From an uncultured Anaerolineae bacterium (lineage in GTDB: Bacteria; Chloroflexota; Anaerolineae; Aggregatilineales; Phototrophicaceae): a DNA stretch of 64,000 nt. Of this stretch, positions 42,601-50,795 are shown piece after piece; the stretch's first letter is position 1, and each line of letters starts with the position of its first letter. A program made the translations under genes and the position numbers. The stretch spans positions 434,001 to 498,000 of the forward strand of contig CALKJO010000009.1 of NCBI GenBank assembly GCA_937995825.1, written 5' to 3'. The notes under the pieces were generated by a model. That model searched no databases, was not told the DNA's origin, and saw only the letters and a list, made by a program, of their open reading frames with translations.

Positions 42601-44867
42601 GCTGTCCCCGCCGCTCGCGCCAGATTGCGCTCCAACTGCGCTTTGCCCGCTAGATACGGCTTTGACCACCACTGATCCGTATACCCAAGCTGCGCCGCCG
42701 CGTGCAGCGTCCAATAGGGATCAGCCAGATGCGGACGCGCCAGCGCGCATAAGTCAGCGCGTCCCGCTGCGATGATGCTGTTGACGTGATCCGGCTCGAA
42801 GATCGCCCCAACCGCCATCGTCGCGATGCCAACTTCATTGCGAATGCGATCCGCAAACGGCGTCTGATACATGCGCCCATACACCGGGCGCGCCATCCGC
42901 GTCGTCTGACCGCTCGATACATCGATCAGGTCTGCGCCCGCCTCCTTGAACAAGTGCGCGATGATGACGGCGTCATCGGAGGTATTGCCGCCCTCCGCCC
43001 AGTCGTGCGCCGAGATGCGCACAGACATCGGCTTGTCCGCTGGAAAGACGGCGCGGATGGCGCGGAAGACCTCCAGCGGATAGCGGCAGCGGTTTTCGAT
43101 GCTTCCGCCGTATTCATCATCGCGGTGGTTGGTCAGCGGCGAGATGAACGCCGACAGCAGATAGCCGTGCGCACAGTGCAGTTCAAGCCAGTCGAAGCCG
43201 CATTCCGCTGCCCACGCCGCCGCGCGCACGAAATCCGCCTTGACCCGATCCATGTCCGCCCGATCCATCGGGCGCGGCGTCTGGTTGTTTTTGCCGTAAG
43301 GGATGGCGGACGGCGCGATCAGGCTCCAGTTGCCCTCCAGAAGCGGCTCATTTTCATCCTCCCAGCCGACCTGCGTCGAGCCTTTGGGTCCGGCATGACC
43401 GAGCTGCATGGCGATTCTGGCGGGTGTCCGCGCATGGACGTAATCGACGATCCGCTTCCACGCAGCTTGGTGTTCCTCCTTGTACATGCCGGCGCATCCG
43501 GGCGTGATGCGGGCATCCGCCGAGACGCAGGTCATCTCGGTGAAGATCATGCCCGCGCCGCCGTGCGCGCGGCTGCCGAGATGTACCAGATAGAAATCAT
43601 CCGGCGTCCCATCCACGCAGGAATACATCGCCATCGGCGACATGACCACGCGATTTGGCAGGGTCAGCTCGCGCAGCCTGAATGGGGTGAACATCGGCGG
43701 AATCGCCTTCGGGGGATGGACGCCGCTGCGCGCCGCCAGCCAGGTTTCCAGCGCCGCGACATAGTCCTTGTCGCGCAGGCGCAGATTCTCATGCGAAATG
43801 CGCTGGCTGCGCGTCAGCAGCGAGTAAGCGAACTGCTCCGGCTCAAGGTGAGCATAGCGGGCGACATTTTCAAACCATTCGGTGCTGTTGCGCGCGGCAT
43901 TTTGCAGCTTGATGACCTCAATCCGCCGTTCCGCCTCATACTGCTCCAGCGCCGACGGCACGTCCGGGCAGCGCTCAAGCGCCTTCGTCAGCGCAATCGC
44001 ATCCTCAAGCGCCAGCTTCGTCCCGCTGCCGATGCTGAAATGCGCGGTGTGCGCGGCATCGCCGAGCAGCACGATATTCTTGTACGACCAGCGCGCATTA
44101 ATGACCCGTCTGAAGTTGATCCAGGGGTTTTTCAGATGAGTCGCGTTGTTCATGAGGGGCTGACCCTCAAGATATTGAGCGAACAGCCGCTCGCACCAGG
44201 CGATCCCCTCTGCTGCGCTCATCCGGTCCAGACCAGCAGCGCGCCAGTTTGGTTCCGGCGTCTCGACGATGAAGGTGCTGGTGTTGGCGTCATAACGGTA
44301 GGCGTGCGCTTGGAACCAGCCGAACTCGGTCTCTTCAAAAGCGAAAGTAAAGGCGTCAAAGCGCTTGTGCGTCCCCAGCCAGACGAATTTACAAGCGCGT
44401 TCCTCGATATCGGGCTTAAAATGGTCAGCGTATTTGGTGCGAATGCGGCTGTTGATGCCGTCGGCTGCGACGATCAGATCAGCGTCGGCGTAGATGCTTT
44501 CATCGGTGACTTCAGTTTGAAACTGCATGTCGACGCCCAGCTCAGCGCAGCGCGCCTGGAGGATTTCGAGCAGGCGAACGCGCCCGATGCCGCAGAAACC
44601 ATGCCCGCCGCTGCGGATCGTCCGCCCTTTGAAATGGATGTCGATGTCGTCCCAGCGGTTGAGCTGATCGTTGATCTGCGCGTGGGTCTCGGCATCCGCC
44701 GCTGCGAGATTGTCAAGAGTAGCATCGCTGAATACCACTCCCCAGCCGAAGGTATCATTTGGGCGGTTGCGCTCGATCACTGTGATCTGATGGGCGGGAT
44801 TCGCTTTTTTCATCAACAGGGCGAAATACAGCCCGCCGGGTCCGCCCCCAATACAGATAATGCGCAT
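42597..44867 (-). CDS. Fused FAD monooxygenase / old yellow enzyme reductase, 2-aminobenzoyl-CoA monooxygenase-reductase-like
   Basis: A 756-residue two-part flavoenzyme. Residues 1 to about 390 are an FAD aromatic hydroxylase (GGGPGG at 7-12; [14 protein letters not shown] near 280), like salicylyl-CoA 5-hydroxylase. Residues 392 to 756 are an NADH:flavin oxidoreductase of the YqjM/OYE type ([23 protein letters not shown]). This fusion is diagnostic of 2-aminobenzoyl-CoA monooxygenase/reductase, which hydroxylates and then reduces the ring, or of bifunctional salicylyl-CoA 5-hydroxylases. ATG 44867 has GAGAG upstream. First gene of a six-gene operon, divergent from the hydrolase. Substrate inferred. 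Confidence 0.88.
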   Translation of the reverse strand: MRIICIGGGPGGLYFALLMKKANPAHQITVIERNRPNDTFGWGVVFSDATLDNLAAADAETHAQINDQLNRWDDIDIHFKGRTIRSGGHGFCGIGRVRLLEILQARCAELGVDMQFQTEVTDESIYADADLIVAADGINSRIRTKYADHFKPDIEERACKFVWLGTHKRFDAFTFAFEETEFGWFQAHAYRYDANTSTFIVETPEPNWRAAGLDRMSAAEGIAWCERLFAQYLEGQPLMNNATHLKNPWINFRRVINARWSYKNIVLLGDAAHTAHFSIGSGTKLALEDAIALTKALERCPDVPSALEQYEAERRIEVIKLQNAARNSTEWFENVARYAHLEPEQFAYSLLTRSQRISHENLRLRDKDYVAALETWLAARSGVHPPKAIPPMFTPFRLRELTLPNRVVMSPMAMYSCVDGTPDDFYLVHLGSRAHGGAGMIFTEMTCVSADARITPGCAGMYKEEHQAAWKRIVDYVHARTPARIAMQLGHAGPKGSTQVGWEDENEPLLEGNWSLIAPSAIPYGKNNQTPRPMDRADMDRVKADFVRAAAWAAECGFDWLELHCAHGYLLSAFISPLTNHRDDEYGGSIENRCRYPLEVFRAIRAVFPADKPMSVRISAHDWAEGGNTSDDAVIIAHLFKEAGADLIDVSSGQTTRMARPVYGRMYQTPFADRIRNEVGIATMAVGAIFEPDHVNSIIAAGRADLCALARPHLADPYWTLHAAAQLGYTDQWWSKPYLAGKAQLERNLARAAGTA

Positions 44868-44904
44868 TCGATCTCTCAACCCCACAGTCTTGGTTTTTGT
44901 GCGT

Positions 44905-44937
44905 CATTTAAGTTATCATAACATTTAACCTTAAATG
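44905..44937. promoter_or_regulatory. Candidate MarR operator palindromes
   Basis: CATTTAA-CC-TTAAATG (44922-44937) is a perfect 16-base palindrome overlapping the -10 box of the oxygenase promoter. GTTATCATAAC (44912-44922) is a second perfect palindrome at the predicted transcription start. The heptamer CATTTAA also recurs at 44905. A MarR gene lies in the controlled operon. Confidence 0.55.
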
Positions 44938-44950
44938 GTTTATCTGTCAA
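44923..44950 (-). promoter_or_regulatory. Promoter of the oxygenase operon
   Basis: On the minus strand a consensus TTGACA (44950-44945) is followed after 16 bases by TTAAAT (44928-44923). Transcription would start near 44916, about 50 bases before the oxygenase ATG. The -10 box lies inside a perfect palindrome, giving an obvious place for repression. Confidence 0.55.
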
Positions 44951-44965
44951 GCAAATGAGCCGCTG

Positions 44966-45844
44966 ATGAAAATCGCCCCCATACCCCGTATGCTCATGGT
45001 CAACGGCGCGGCGCTGCGCGTTTGGGATTGGGAGGCAGCGCCGGATGCGCCAACCGCTGTTTTTTTCCACGCCACCGGCTTTCACGGTCGCGTCTGGGAC
45101 TCGGTCATTCGCCAGCTCGACGGCGTGCGCTGCATCGCGATCGATGCGCGTGGACACGGCGGGAGCGACAAGCCGCCGCCGCCCTACTCATGGCAGCTAT
45201 CGGGTGAGGATGCCGCCGCCGTCGTTGAGGCGCTCGCTCTCAGGCGCGCCGTCGGGGTCGGGCATTCCATCGGCGGCAACAGCGTGACGCGCGCCGCCGC
45301 TACGCTTCCGGATCGATTCGCGGCGCTTCTGCTGATCGATCCGGTGATCTTCCCGAAAGCATTCTATGCGCTGGATGAGTACGCGATTGACGGGCATTTT
45401 GTCCTCAATCGCCGTGTCGAGTGGGACTCGCCGGGGGCGATGATCGAGCGCTTCCACGACCGCGAGCCGTTCAAAAGCTGGCATCCCGATGCGCTGCGCG
45501 ACTACGCCGAGTATGGCTTGCTGCCCGATGGCGAGCGCTTCCGGCTGGCGTGCAGCCCGGAATTGGAAGCACATACCTACCTCAGTGGTCGGCTCAAGAT
45601 CAACGCCGACATCTACGACCTGCTGCCGCGAATCACAATCCCGGTGCGCATCCTGCGCGCCGCCAACGGCATCGCCGCCACTGCGCAGGATTTGAGCCAA
45701 TCGCCCACCGCGCCCGATCTGGCGGCGCACTTTCCGCATGGCGAAGATGTGATCGTGCCGAACAGCACGCATTTCATCCCGATGGAGCAGCCGAAAGTCG
45801 TTGCGAGGCATATCTGTGAACTTGTTGAAAGGATAGGCGAATGA
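44966..45844 (+). CDS. Alpha/beta hydrolase
   Basis: A 292-residue alpha/beta-fold hydrolase. The HATGFHGRVWD segment is the oxyanion region, the nucleophile is in GHSIGGN (about residues 95-101), and the catalytic His is in NSTHFIPMEQP. It resembles ring-cleavage and ester hydrolases of aromatic breakdown. It is divergent from the fused oxygenase, shares its control region, and is coupled to the 3-hydroxyacyl-CoA dehydrogenase by ATGA overlap. It might open the alicyclic ring or release CoA; the sequence does not decide. Confidence 0.83.
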   Translation: MKIAPIPRMLMVNGAALRVWDWEAAPDAPTAVFFHATGFHGRVWDSVIRQLDGVRCIAIDARGHGGSDKPPPPYSWQLSGEDAAAVVEALALRRAVGVGHSIGGNSVTRAAATLPDRFAALLLIDPVIFPKAFYALDEYAIDGHFVLNRRVEWDSPGAMIERFHDREPFKSWHPDALRDYAEYGLLPDGERFRLACSPELEAHTYLSGRLKINADIYDLLPRITIPVRILRAANGIAATAQDLSQSPTAPDLAAHFPHGEDVIVPNSTHFIPMEQPKVVARHICELVERIGE

Positions 45845-47103
45845 CTATCGGCATCGTCGGCGCGGGGACAATGGGATCGGGGATCGCGCTCTGCGCACTG
45901 TACGTGGGCGAGTCGGTGACGCTGTGCGACTCGTCTCCGCAGGCGCTCGATAAGGCGAAGGACTATCTCACGCGGTTTCTGCACAAAAAGGGGCAGATCG
46001 ACGCGCTCGACCGCCTGAGGCTGACAACGCAGCTTGACGATCTTGCCAACTGCGATACCGTGATCGAGGCAGTGATCGAGGATTTGACACTCAAAAAAGA
46101 CCTGTTCGCGCGGCTGAGCGCGATCACGCCCGCCATCCTTGCAACCAACACCAGCAGCCTGCCCGTGACCGCCATTGCCGCCGCCGCCAGCCAGCCCGAA
46201 CGAGTCGCCGGGATGCACTTCTTCAATCCGGCGGCGGTGATGCCGCTGGTGGAGATCGTCCGCGCCGCGCACACCAGTCAGGAAACACTTGACGCGCTGA
46301 CCGATCTCGCCCGGCGCATGGGCAAGACCGCTGTAATCGCGTCGGATACGCCCGGCTTCATCGTCAACCGCGCCGCCAGACCGTTTTACCTGGAGTCGCT
46401 GCGCGTGGTCAGCGAAGGGATCGCTGCACCGCGCCAGATCGATATGCTGCTGCGGTTGATCGGCTTCAAGCTCGGCGCATTTGAGCTGATGGACATGATC
46501 GGGCTGGATGTCAGCTTGGCGGCGTCGCAGGCGATCTACGAAGCCACCTTCCATGAGCCGCGCTACCGACCCAGCCTGATCCAGGCGCGCATGGTGCAGG
46601 CGGGGACATTGGGGCGCAAGACCGAACGCGGTTTCTACGATTATCGGAACAGCGCGCCGGGGTTTGTCATGCCTGAACTGCCCCGCTATGATGGCGATCT
46701 GCTGCTGGATGCGGTCAGGGCGCTGGGCGGCGTGGATTCGGATGCTAAAGATCGGCTCGCGGCATGGTGCATCGGACACGGTCATTTCAGCGTCGATGCT
46801 GCGCTTTCGACCGCGCGGATCGTGTGTACGCTGATCAACGAAGCGGCATTTATCGTCGCCGATGGGGTGACCGACGCCGACTCGCTCGATACAGCGGTCA
46901 GGCTCGGCTTGAATTTCCCCAAAGGTTTGTTCGAATGGGGACGCGAACTCGGCTTTGTCCGAGTCATCGAAGTCATGAATGTCCTGCACGCGCTCTACAT
47001 GGAGGAGCGCTACCGGATCGCGCCGCTGCTGCGCCGTCAGCAGACCATGCCGCGCGCCGCGACCTCCCAGATTTCTTCGACATTGTCGCCGCGCACGCCG
47101 TAA
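45841..47103 (+). CDS. 3-hydroxyacyl-CoA dehydrogenase
   Basis: A 420-residue NAD-dependent dehydrogenase. The cofactor loop is GAGTMGSG (residues 7-14), the NTSSLPVTAIA and GMHFFNPAAVMPLVEI blocks follow, and there are two C-terminal 3HCDH domains. It resembles PaaH/PaaC of aromatic-CoA routes, which oxidise a 3-hydroxyacyl-CoA before thiolysis. No thiolase gene lies in the window. The family usually ends soon after APLLRR; here the frame runs about 20 codons further and overlaps the 3' end of the convergent PLP enzyme gene by 67 bases. Confidence 0.92.
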   Translation: MTIGIVGAGTMGSGIALCALYVGESVTLCDSSPQALDKAKDYLTRFLHKKGQIDALDRLRLTTQLDDLANCDTVIEAVIEDLTLKKDLFARLSAITPAILATNTSSLPVTAIAAAASQPERVAGMHFFNPAAVMPLVEIVRAAHTSQETLDALTDLARRMGKTAVIASDTPGFIVNRAARPFYLESLRVVSEGIAAPRQIDMLLRLIGFKLGAFELMDMIGLDVSLAASQAIYEATFHEPRYRPSLIQARMVQAGTLGRKTERGFYDYRNSAPGFVMPELPRYDGDLLLDAVRALGGVDSDAKDRLAAWCIGHGHFSVDAALSTARIVCTLINEAAFIVADGVTDADSLDTAVRLGLNFPKGLFEWGRELGFVRVIEVMNVLHALYMEERYRIAPLLRRQQTMPRAATSQISSTLSPRTP

Positions 47104-48089
47104 ATCCGGTCATGCAGGTTGGTCACAACACAAGTATGGACTGGAATGACATGCACGATGTCGCCGACGGAGGGGCGAGCTGCGCACGCGCTGAAGTCAC
47201 AGTGGGCATGTTCTTCGCTCAGTTTGTAAATCCGCGCCTCAGGGTATTCAACGATCAGCCCATGACCGTCATTGGCGCGGTCGGCGGCGATGGTCTTGCT
47301 GCCGCCGTCGAGGATGACGCGGTCAGCATCCGGTCGGCTGACCACCGTCATACGCACGCGCATCGCGCAGTCCTCGATCCTGCATAAGCCCGCGTTCAGC
47401 GTGCTGACATCGTTGAAGATGTACGTCCCAACGCGCAGCTCAGTCACCTCCGGCACATCTGCCGCCTGCGCCGCGCCGCCGATCCCGCCGCCGCTGACCG
47501 ACTCGACCACAAAGCCCGCCTCATGAAGCATGGTCAGCGCTGCTTGTATACGCGGTCGATTGCTCACCGTGCTGGGATAGACGAGCAGCCCCGCAAAGTC
47601 AAGCTGTTCGGAGCCGCGGATACGCCGCGCCAGCTCAACCGCGCGCTCCGGCGGCGCGCCGGTGCGCTGAATGTCCGTCCCCAGATCGACCATGACGCGC
47701 AGACGCGCCTTGTGCCGCTGCGCCGCCGACTCCAGCCCGTCGATCACAACGGGATCATCCGCCGAGACGGTCAGCCGGCAGACGCGGTTGACACCCATCA
47801 GTCGATCCAGCTTGCGTTCACCGACGATATTATAGGGAATCTGAATATCCTCGACGCCCGCGTCTGCGAAGACCTCCGCCTCGCTCACTTTCTGGCAGGC
47901 GATCCCAATCGCGCCCGCTTCAAGCTGCATGTGCGCGATTTCAGGGATTTTGTGCGTCTTGATGTGCGGGCGAAACGCCTTGCCGAGCGCGTCGCAGTGC
48001 CGCTGCATCCGCGCGATGTTGCGCAGCATGATGTCCAGATCGATCAGGACGACGGGCGTCTCCAACGCGGAGACGGGCATTAGGATCAT
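47037..48089 (-). CDS. D-threonine aldolase / D-serine dehydratase-like PLP enzyme
   Basis: A 350-residue fold type III PLP protein (alanine racemase N-terminal barrel). The PLP Lys is in FRPHIKTHK (about residues 42-50). A C-terminal metal site is suggested by the HTC and nearby His residues (VIPVHTCVVTNLHD). Family members cleave D-threonine or D-3-hydroxy amino acids or dehydrate D-serine. The ATG overlaps the UlaG-like gene stop by 4 bases; ATG 48080 is an alternative. It is the last gene of a fourteen-gene operon. Its 3' end overlaps the convergent dehydrogenase by 67 bases. Confidence 0.85.
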   Translation of the reverse strand: MILMPVSALETPVVLIDLDIMLRNIARMQRHCDALGKAFRPHIKTHKIPEIAHMQLEAGAIGIACQKVSEAEVFADAGVEDIQIPYNIVGERKLDRLMGVNRVCRLTVSADDPVVIDGLESAAQRHKARLRVMVDLGTDIQRTGAPPERAVELARRIRGSEQLDFAGLLVYPSTVSNRPRIQAALTMLHEAGFVVESVSGGGIGGAAQAADVPEVTELRVGTYIFNDVSTLNAGLCRIEDCAMRVRMTVVSRPDADRVILDGGSKTIAADRANDGHGLIVEYPEARIYKLSEEHAHCDFSACAARPSVGDIVHVIPVHTCVVTNLHDRIYGVRGDNVEEIWEVAARGMVC

Positions 48090-48928
48090 GGCTTTTTTGC
48101 CTCAACAATGAAGCGTTCGCCGCATTGTAACACATGGTGCGGCACGCCCGCCCGCGCTGCGCGCTCAGAAAAAAGGCGCACGTCCGCCGTGTTGAAGGTG
48201 AACATATCATAGTGCATCGGAATGACTGGCGCGCGCCCGCCGACTGCCTGCGCAAGCGCAACAGCATCATCAATGTTCATGTTAGGCGGCGTATCAGGCG
48301 ATACCATGCCGTTGATCGGCAGAAAGAGCCAGTCCGGGGCAAGGCTGATCAGCCGCTCCGCCAGCCCAGGATAGACCACTGTATCGCCGCTGTGATAGAA
48401 GCGGACGCCATCGACGTCGACGACATAGCCGAGGAAGGCATGACCGAGCGCCGGATCGTAGTCGATGGTGGGATGCGCAGACGGGACAGCGTAGATGCTC
48501 ACGCCGCCGATACGGATCGCGTCGCCCCCGTGCATCGGGATCATGCGCGACAGCCCCGCTTGAATGCCCAGCTCGACGCAGCGCTGCGGCAAAATGATGC
48601 GCAGGCGCGGGACAGCGGCGCACAGCGCAGGCAGGGTCACCGGATCGAAGTGATCGCCGTGACGATGGCTCACAAACGCCAAACTGCCGGCGCGCAAGTC
48701 CGAACCGCGCAGCGGCGCGCGCGTCATGCGGACATGCGGCTTTGCAGTGCCAGCGTATTTCTCAGTCAGATATTCCGACAGATACAGGTCAAAGTAAAGC
48801 AGCTTGTTCTGCGTCTTGATCGCATAGCCGCTCTGCCCCAGCCACCAGACCGCCGCCTGACCGGATTCAAGCTGAGCCGTCTCAATGTCCTGCCAGAGCG
48901 CCTCGCCCGACTGCGCGGGTTCGATCAT
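48086..48928 (-). CDS. UlaG-like metallo-beta-lactamase-fold hydrolase
   Basis: A 280-residue MBL-fold enzyme with the metal motif SHRHGDHFD (about residues 87-95) and further ligands in FYHSGDTV and MHYDMFT. The start WWLGQSGYAIKT is typical of the UlaG/L-ascorbate-6-phosphate lactonase branch. Lactonase activity would suit a pathway where a sugar dehydrogenase makes an aldonolactone. Coupled by 4-base overlaps on both sides. Confidence 0.85.
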   Translation of the reverse strand: MIEPAQSGEALWQDIETAQLESGQAAVWWLGQSGYAIKTQNKLLYFDLYLSEYLTEKYAGTAKPHVRMTRAPLRGSDLRAGSLAFVSHRHGDHFDPVTLPALCAAVPRLRIILPQRCVELGIQAGLSRMIPMHGGDAIRIGGVSIYAVPSAHPTIDYDPALGHAFLGYVVDVDGVRFYHSGDTVVYPGLAERLISLAPDWLFLPINGMVSPDTPPNMNIDDAVALAQAVGGRAPVIPMHYDMFTFNTADVRLFSERAARAGVPHHVLQCGERFIVEAKKP

Positions 48929-49713
48929 TGGGTTGCGGTGATCCCCCCATCCAGATACAGCGTTTGCCCAGTGATAAAATCCGACGCCGGCGACACAAAA
49001 AACAAGACCGCCTGCATGACTTCGTCGGGTTCGGCGATTCGCCCCAGCGGAATCCGCGCCGTCAGCGCGCTGTAGAATGCTGCGTCCGCCAGCATGTGCG
49101 CCACCTGTTCCGTGCGCACAAACGTTGGCGCAACCACATTGACATTGATTTTATCCGGCGCAAACTCCGCCGCAAGCTGCTTACACATGATGCTCAGCCC
49201 GCCTTTCGCCGCGCAGTAGGCGGCATACCCGCGCCCGCGCAGCGCCAGCAGTGTCCGCACCGAACCGAGATGCACCTGCTTGCCGCCGCGCCCGCCCGCC
49301 ATCATATGTCTTGCCGCCGACTGCGCCAGAAACAGCGCGGACTTCAGATTGCCCGCGATCACCATGTCGAAATTCTCCTCGGTGATCTCCAGCGCCTTTT
49401 CCTCGCGGTTCAGTCCAACGCAGTTAACCAGAATATCCAGCCGTCCCCACTGCGCCGCTGCCGCGTCGATCATGCGCCGGATGTCGCCCACCTGCTCCGC
49501 GTCAAAGGGAATGCCCACCGCCTGGTGACCCTCTGCCATCAGCGCCGCCGCCAGCGCGTGACAGCGCTCAGCGTTTCGCCCGGCAACCACAATGTGCGCA
49601 CCCGCCCGCGCCAGCCCACGACAGACCGCCGCGCCGATGCCGCCATAGCCGCCGGGAACCACCGCGACTTTGCCGTGCAGACCGAACAGCCCATCCAGAA
49701 ACCCGTTTGTCAT
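48925..49713 (-). CDS. Short-chain dehydrogenase, gluconate 5-dehydrogenase-like
   Basis: A 262-residue SDR. The Ser/Tyr/Lys triad is in LGSVRTLLALRGRGYAAYCAAK. The cofactor loop reads PGGYGGIG, so the usual first Thr is Pro, a small deviation that keeps the glycines. The LFGLHGKVAVV start resembles gluconate 5-dehydrogenases acting on sugar acids. It lies 20 bases after the flavoprotein gene and overlaps the UlaG-like gene. Confidence 0.85.
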   Translation of the reverse strand: MTNGFLDGLFGLHGKVAVVPGGYGGIGAAVCRGLARAGAHIVVAGRNAERCHALAAALMAEGHQAVGIPFDAEQVGDIRRMIDAAAAQWGRLDILVNCVGLNREEKALEITEENFDMVIAGNLKSALFLAQSAARHMMAGGRGGKQVHLGSVRTLLALRGRGYAAYCAAKGGLSIMCKQLAAEFAPDKINVNVVAPTFVRTEQVAHMLADAAFYSALTARIPLGRIAEPDEVMQAVLFFVSPASDFITGQTLYLDGGITATQ

Positions 49714-49733
49714 CTCATCCCCTTCTGTGTGTA

Positions 49734-50795
49734 TCAGCGAAAGCGCGGCGCGACCTGCTCCATGAAGAGCGCCACTCCGTCCGATTTCGGCGCATCCATG
49801 AACCAGAGCATGAAATGGCTGAAGCCCATATCGAGGTATTCGCGCAGCCGCGCCGCGATCTCATCCGGCGTGCCGACCAGCCAACTTTCGGTCAGATAGC
49901 GCGGGTAAGCGTCCGTCTCACCCTCGACGAATGCCCAGAAATCGGCGTCCGCGACCGGTGGGATGTGCAGCGATCCACCTGTGACCGGCTCATGCGCCAG
50001 CATCGCCTTCAACTGTTGGCGCACACCCGCCCGATCCGGCGCGATCAGGATTTGCGTCTCATAGGAACATTCGATCTCGCTGATGCTGCGCCCCACCGCC
50101 GTCAGAGCGGCATCCAGCATGTCCAGCCGACGCCGCAGCTCATCCATCGGGACAGGGACGCTGTTCCAGCCCTGCCCATAGCGCGCCACCGCCGCAAACG
50201 TCAGCGGATGCGCCTCGCCAAACCAGATTGGCGGGTGCGGCTGCTGAAACGGCGGCGGCGTGCAGAGCGCCTCGGACACATGGTAGTGTTTACCGTTAAA
50301 GGTTAGCGGACTGTCCGGCGCGGCGCGCCACAAGGCAAGCTGCAATTCCAGCCCCTCTAAGAATTCTTGAATCCGCTCCTCTGCGTCCGGCGGATAATGC
50401 AGCCCATATGCCTGATGCTCGCCGATGCGCGTGCCAGTGTCGGCGAAATAGATGAATCTGCCGCCGGAAAGCTGATCCAGCGTGGCGATCATCTTCGCTG
50501 CAACCGCCGGATGCCGAAAGTAATGCCCCTGATGGATGATGCCCAGTCTCGCCCGCATTGTCGCGCCTGCCAGCGCCGAGAGCGTCGTCCAGCCCTCCAG
50601 GATGGCTTCATCTTTGCCGAGCATCAAGTGATCCGCCACCCACAGCGAGTCGAAGCCCAGTTCATCCGCGTTCACGGCGGCGCGCATGGTCACGAGCGCA
50701 TCAAGTTCGGGGTAATTTGGCGTCCGGAAGAGTCCGCCGCCAGGGAAAGCGAAGATCGGGACGCAGTAACCGAATTGAATGGGGAAATCGCTCAT
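49734..50795 (-). CDS. Luciferase-like (LLM) flavin-dependent oxidoreductase
   Basis: A 353-residue bacterial-luciferase-fold protein. The blocks ELGFDSLWVADHLML, ATMRARLGIIHQGHYFRHPAVAAKMIATLDQ-type helix and GWNSVPVPMDELRRR match F420- or FMN-dependent monooxygenases and dehydrogenases. Such enzymes can oxidise alcohols (F420) or cleave C-S, C-N and C-P bonds (FMNH2). No flavin reductase gene is adjacent. ATG 50795 overlaps the upstream stop by 4 bases; a longer frame is rejected. An unusual member for a sugar operon. Confidence 0.85.
   Translation of the reverse strand: MSDFPIQFGYCVPIFAFPGGGLFRTPNYPELDALVTMRAAVNADELGFDSLWVADHLMLGKDEAILEGWTTLSALAGATMRARLGIIHQGHYFRHPAVAAKMIATLDQLSGGRFIYFADTGTRIGEHQAYGLHYPPDAEERIQEFLEGLELQLALWRAAPDSPLTFNGKHYHVSEALCTPPPFQQPHPPIWFGEAHPLTFAAVARYGQGWNSVPVPMDELRRRLDMLDAALTAVGRSISEIECSYETQILIAPDRAGVRQQLKAMLAHEPVTGGSLHIPPVADADFWAFVEGETDAYPRYLTESWLVGTPDEIAARLREYLDMGFSHFMLWFMDAPKSDGVALFMEQVAPRFR

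Noticed and set aside
42786..44921. A 711-codon open frame antisense to the fused oxygenase gene
   Set aside because: The translation is Arg/His/Asp-rich without any fold or motif, and it mirrors a strongly conserved flavoenzyme on the other strand. Long antisense frames are expected in GC-rich genes.
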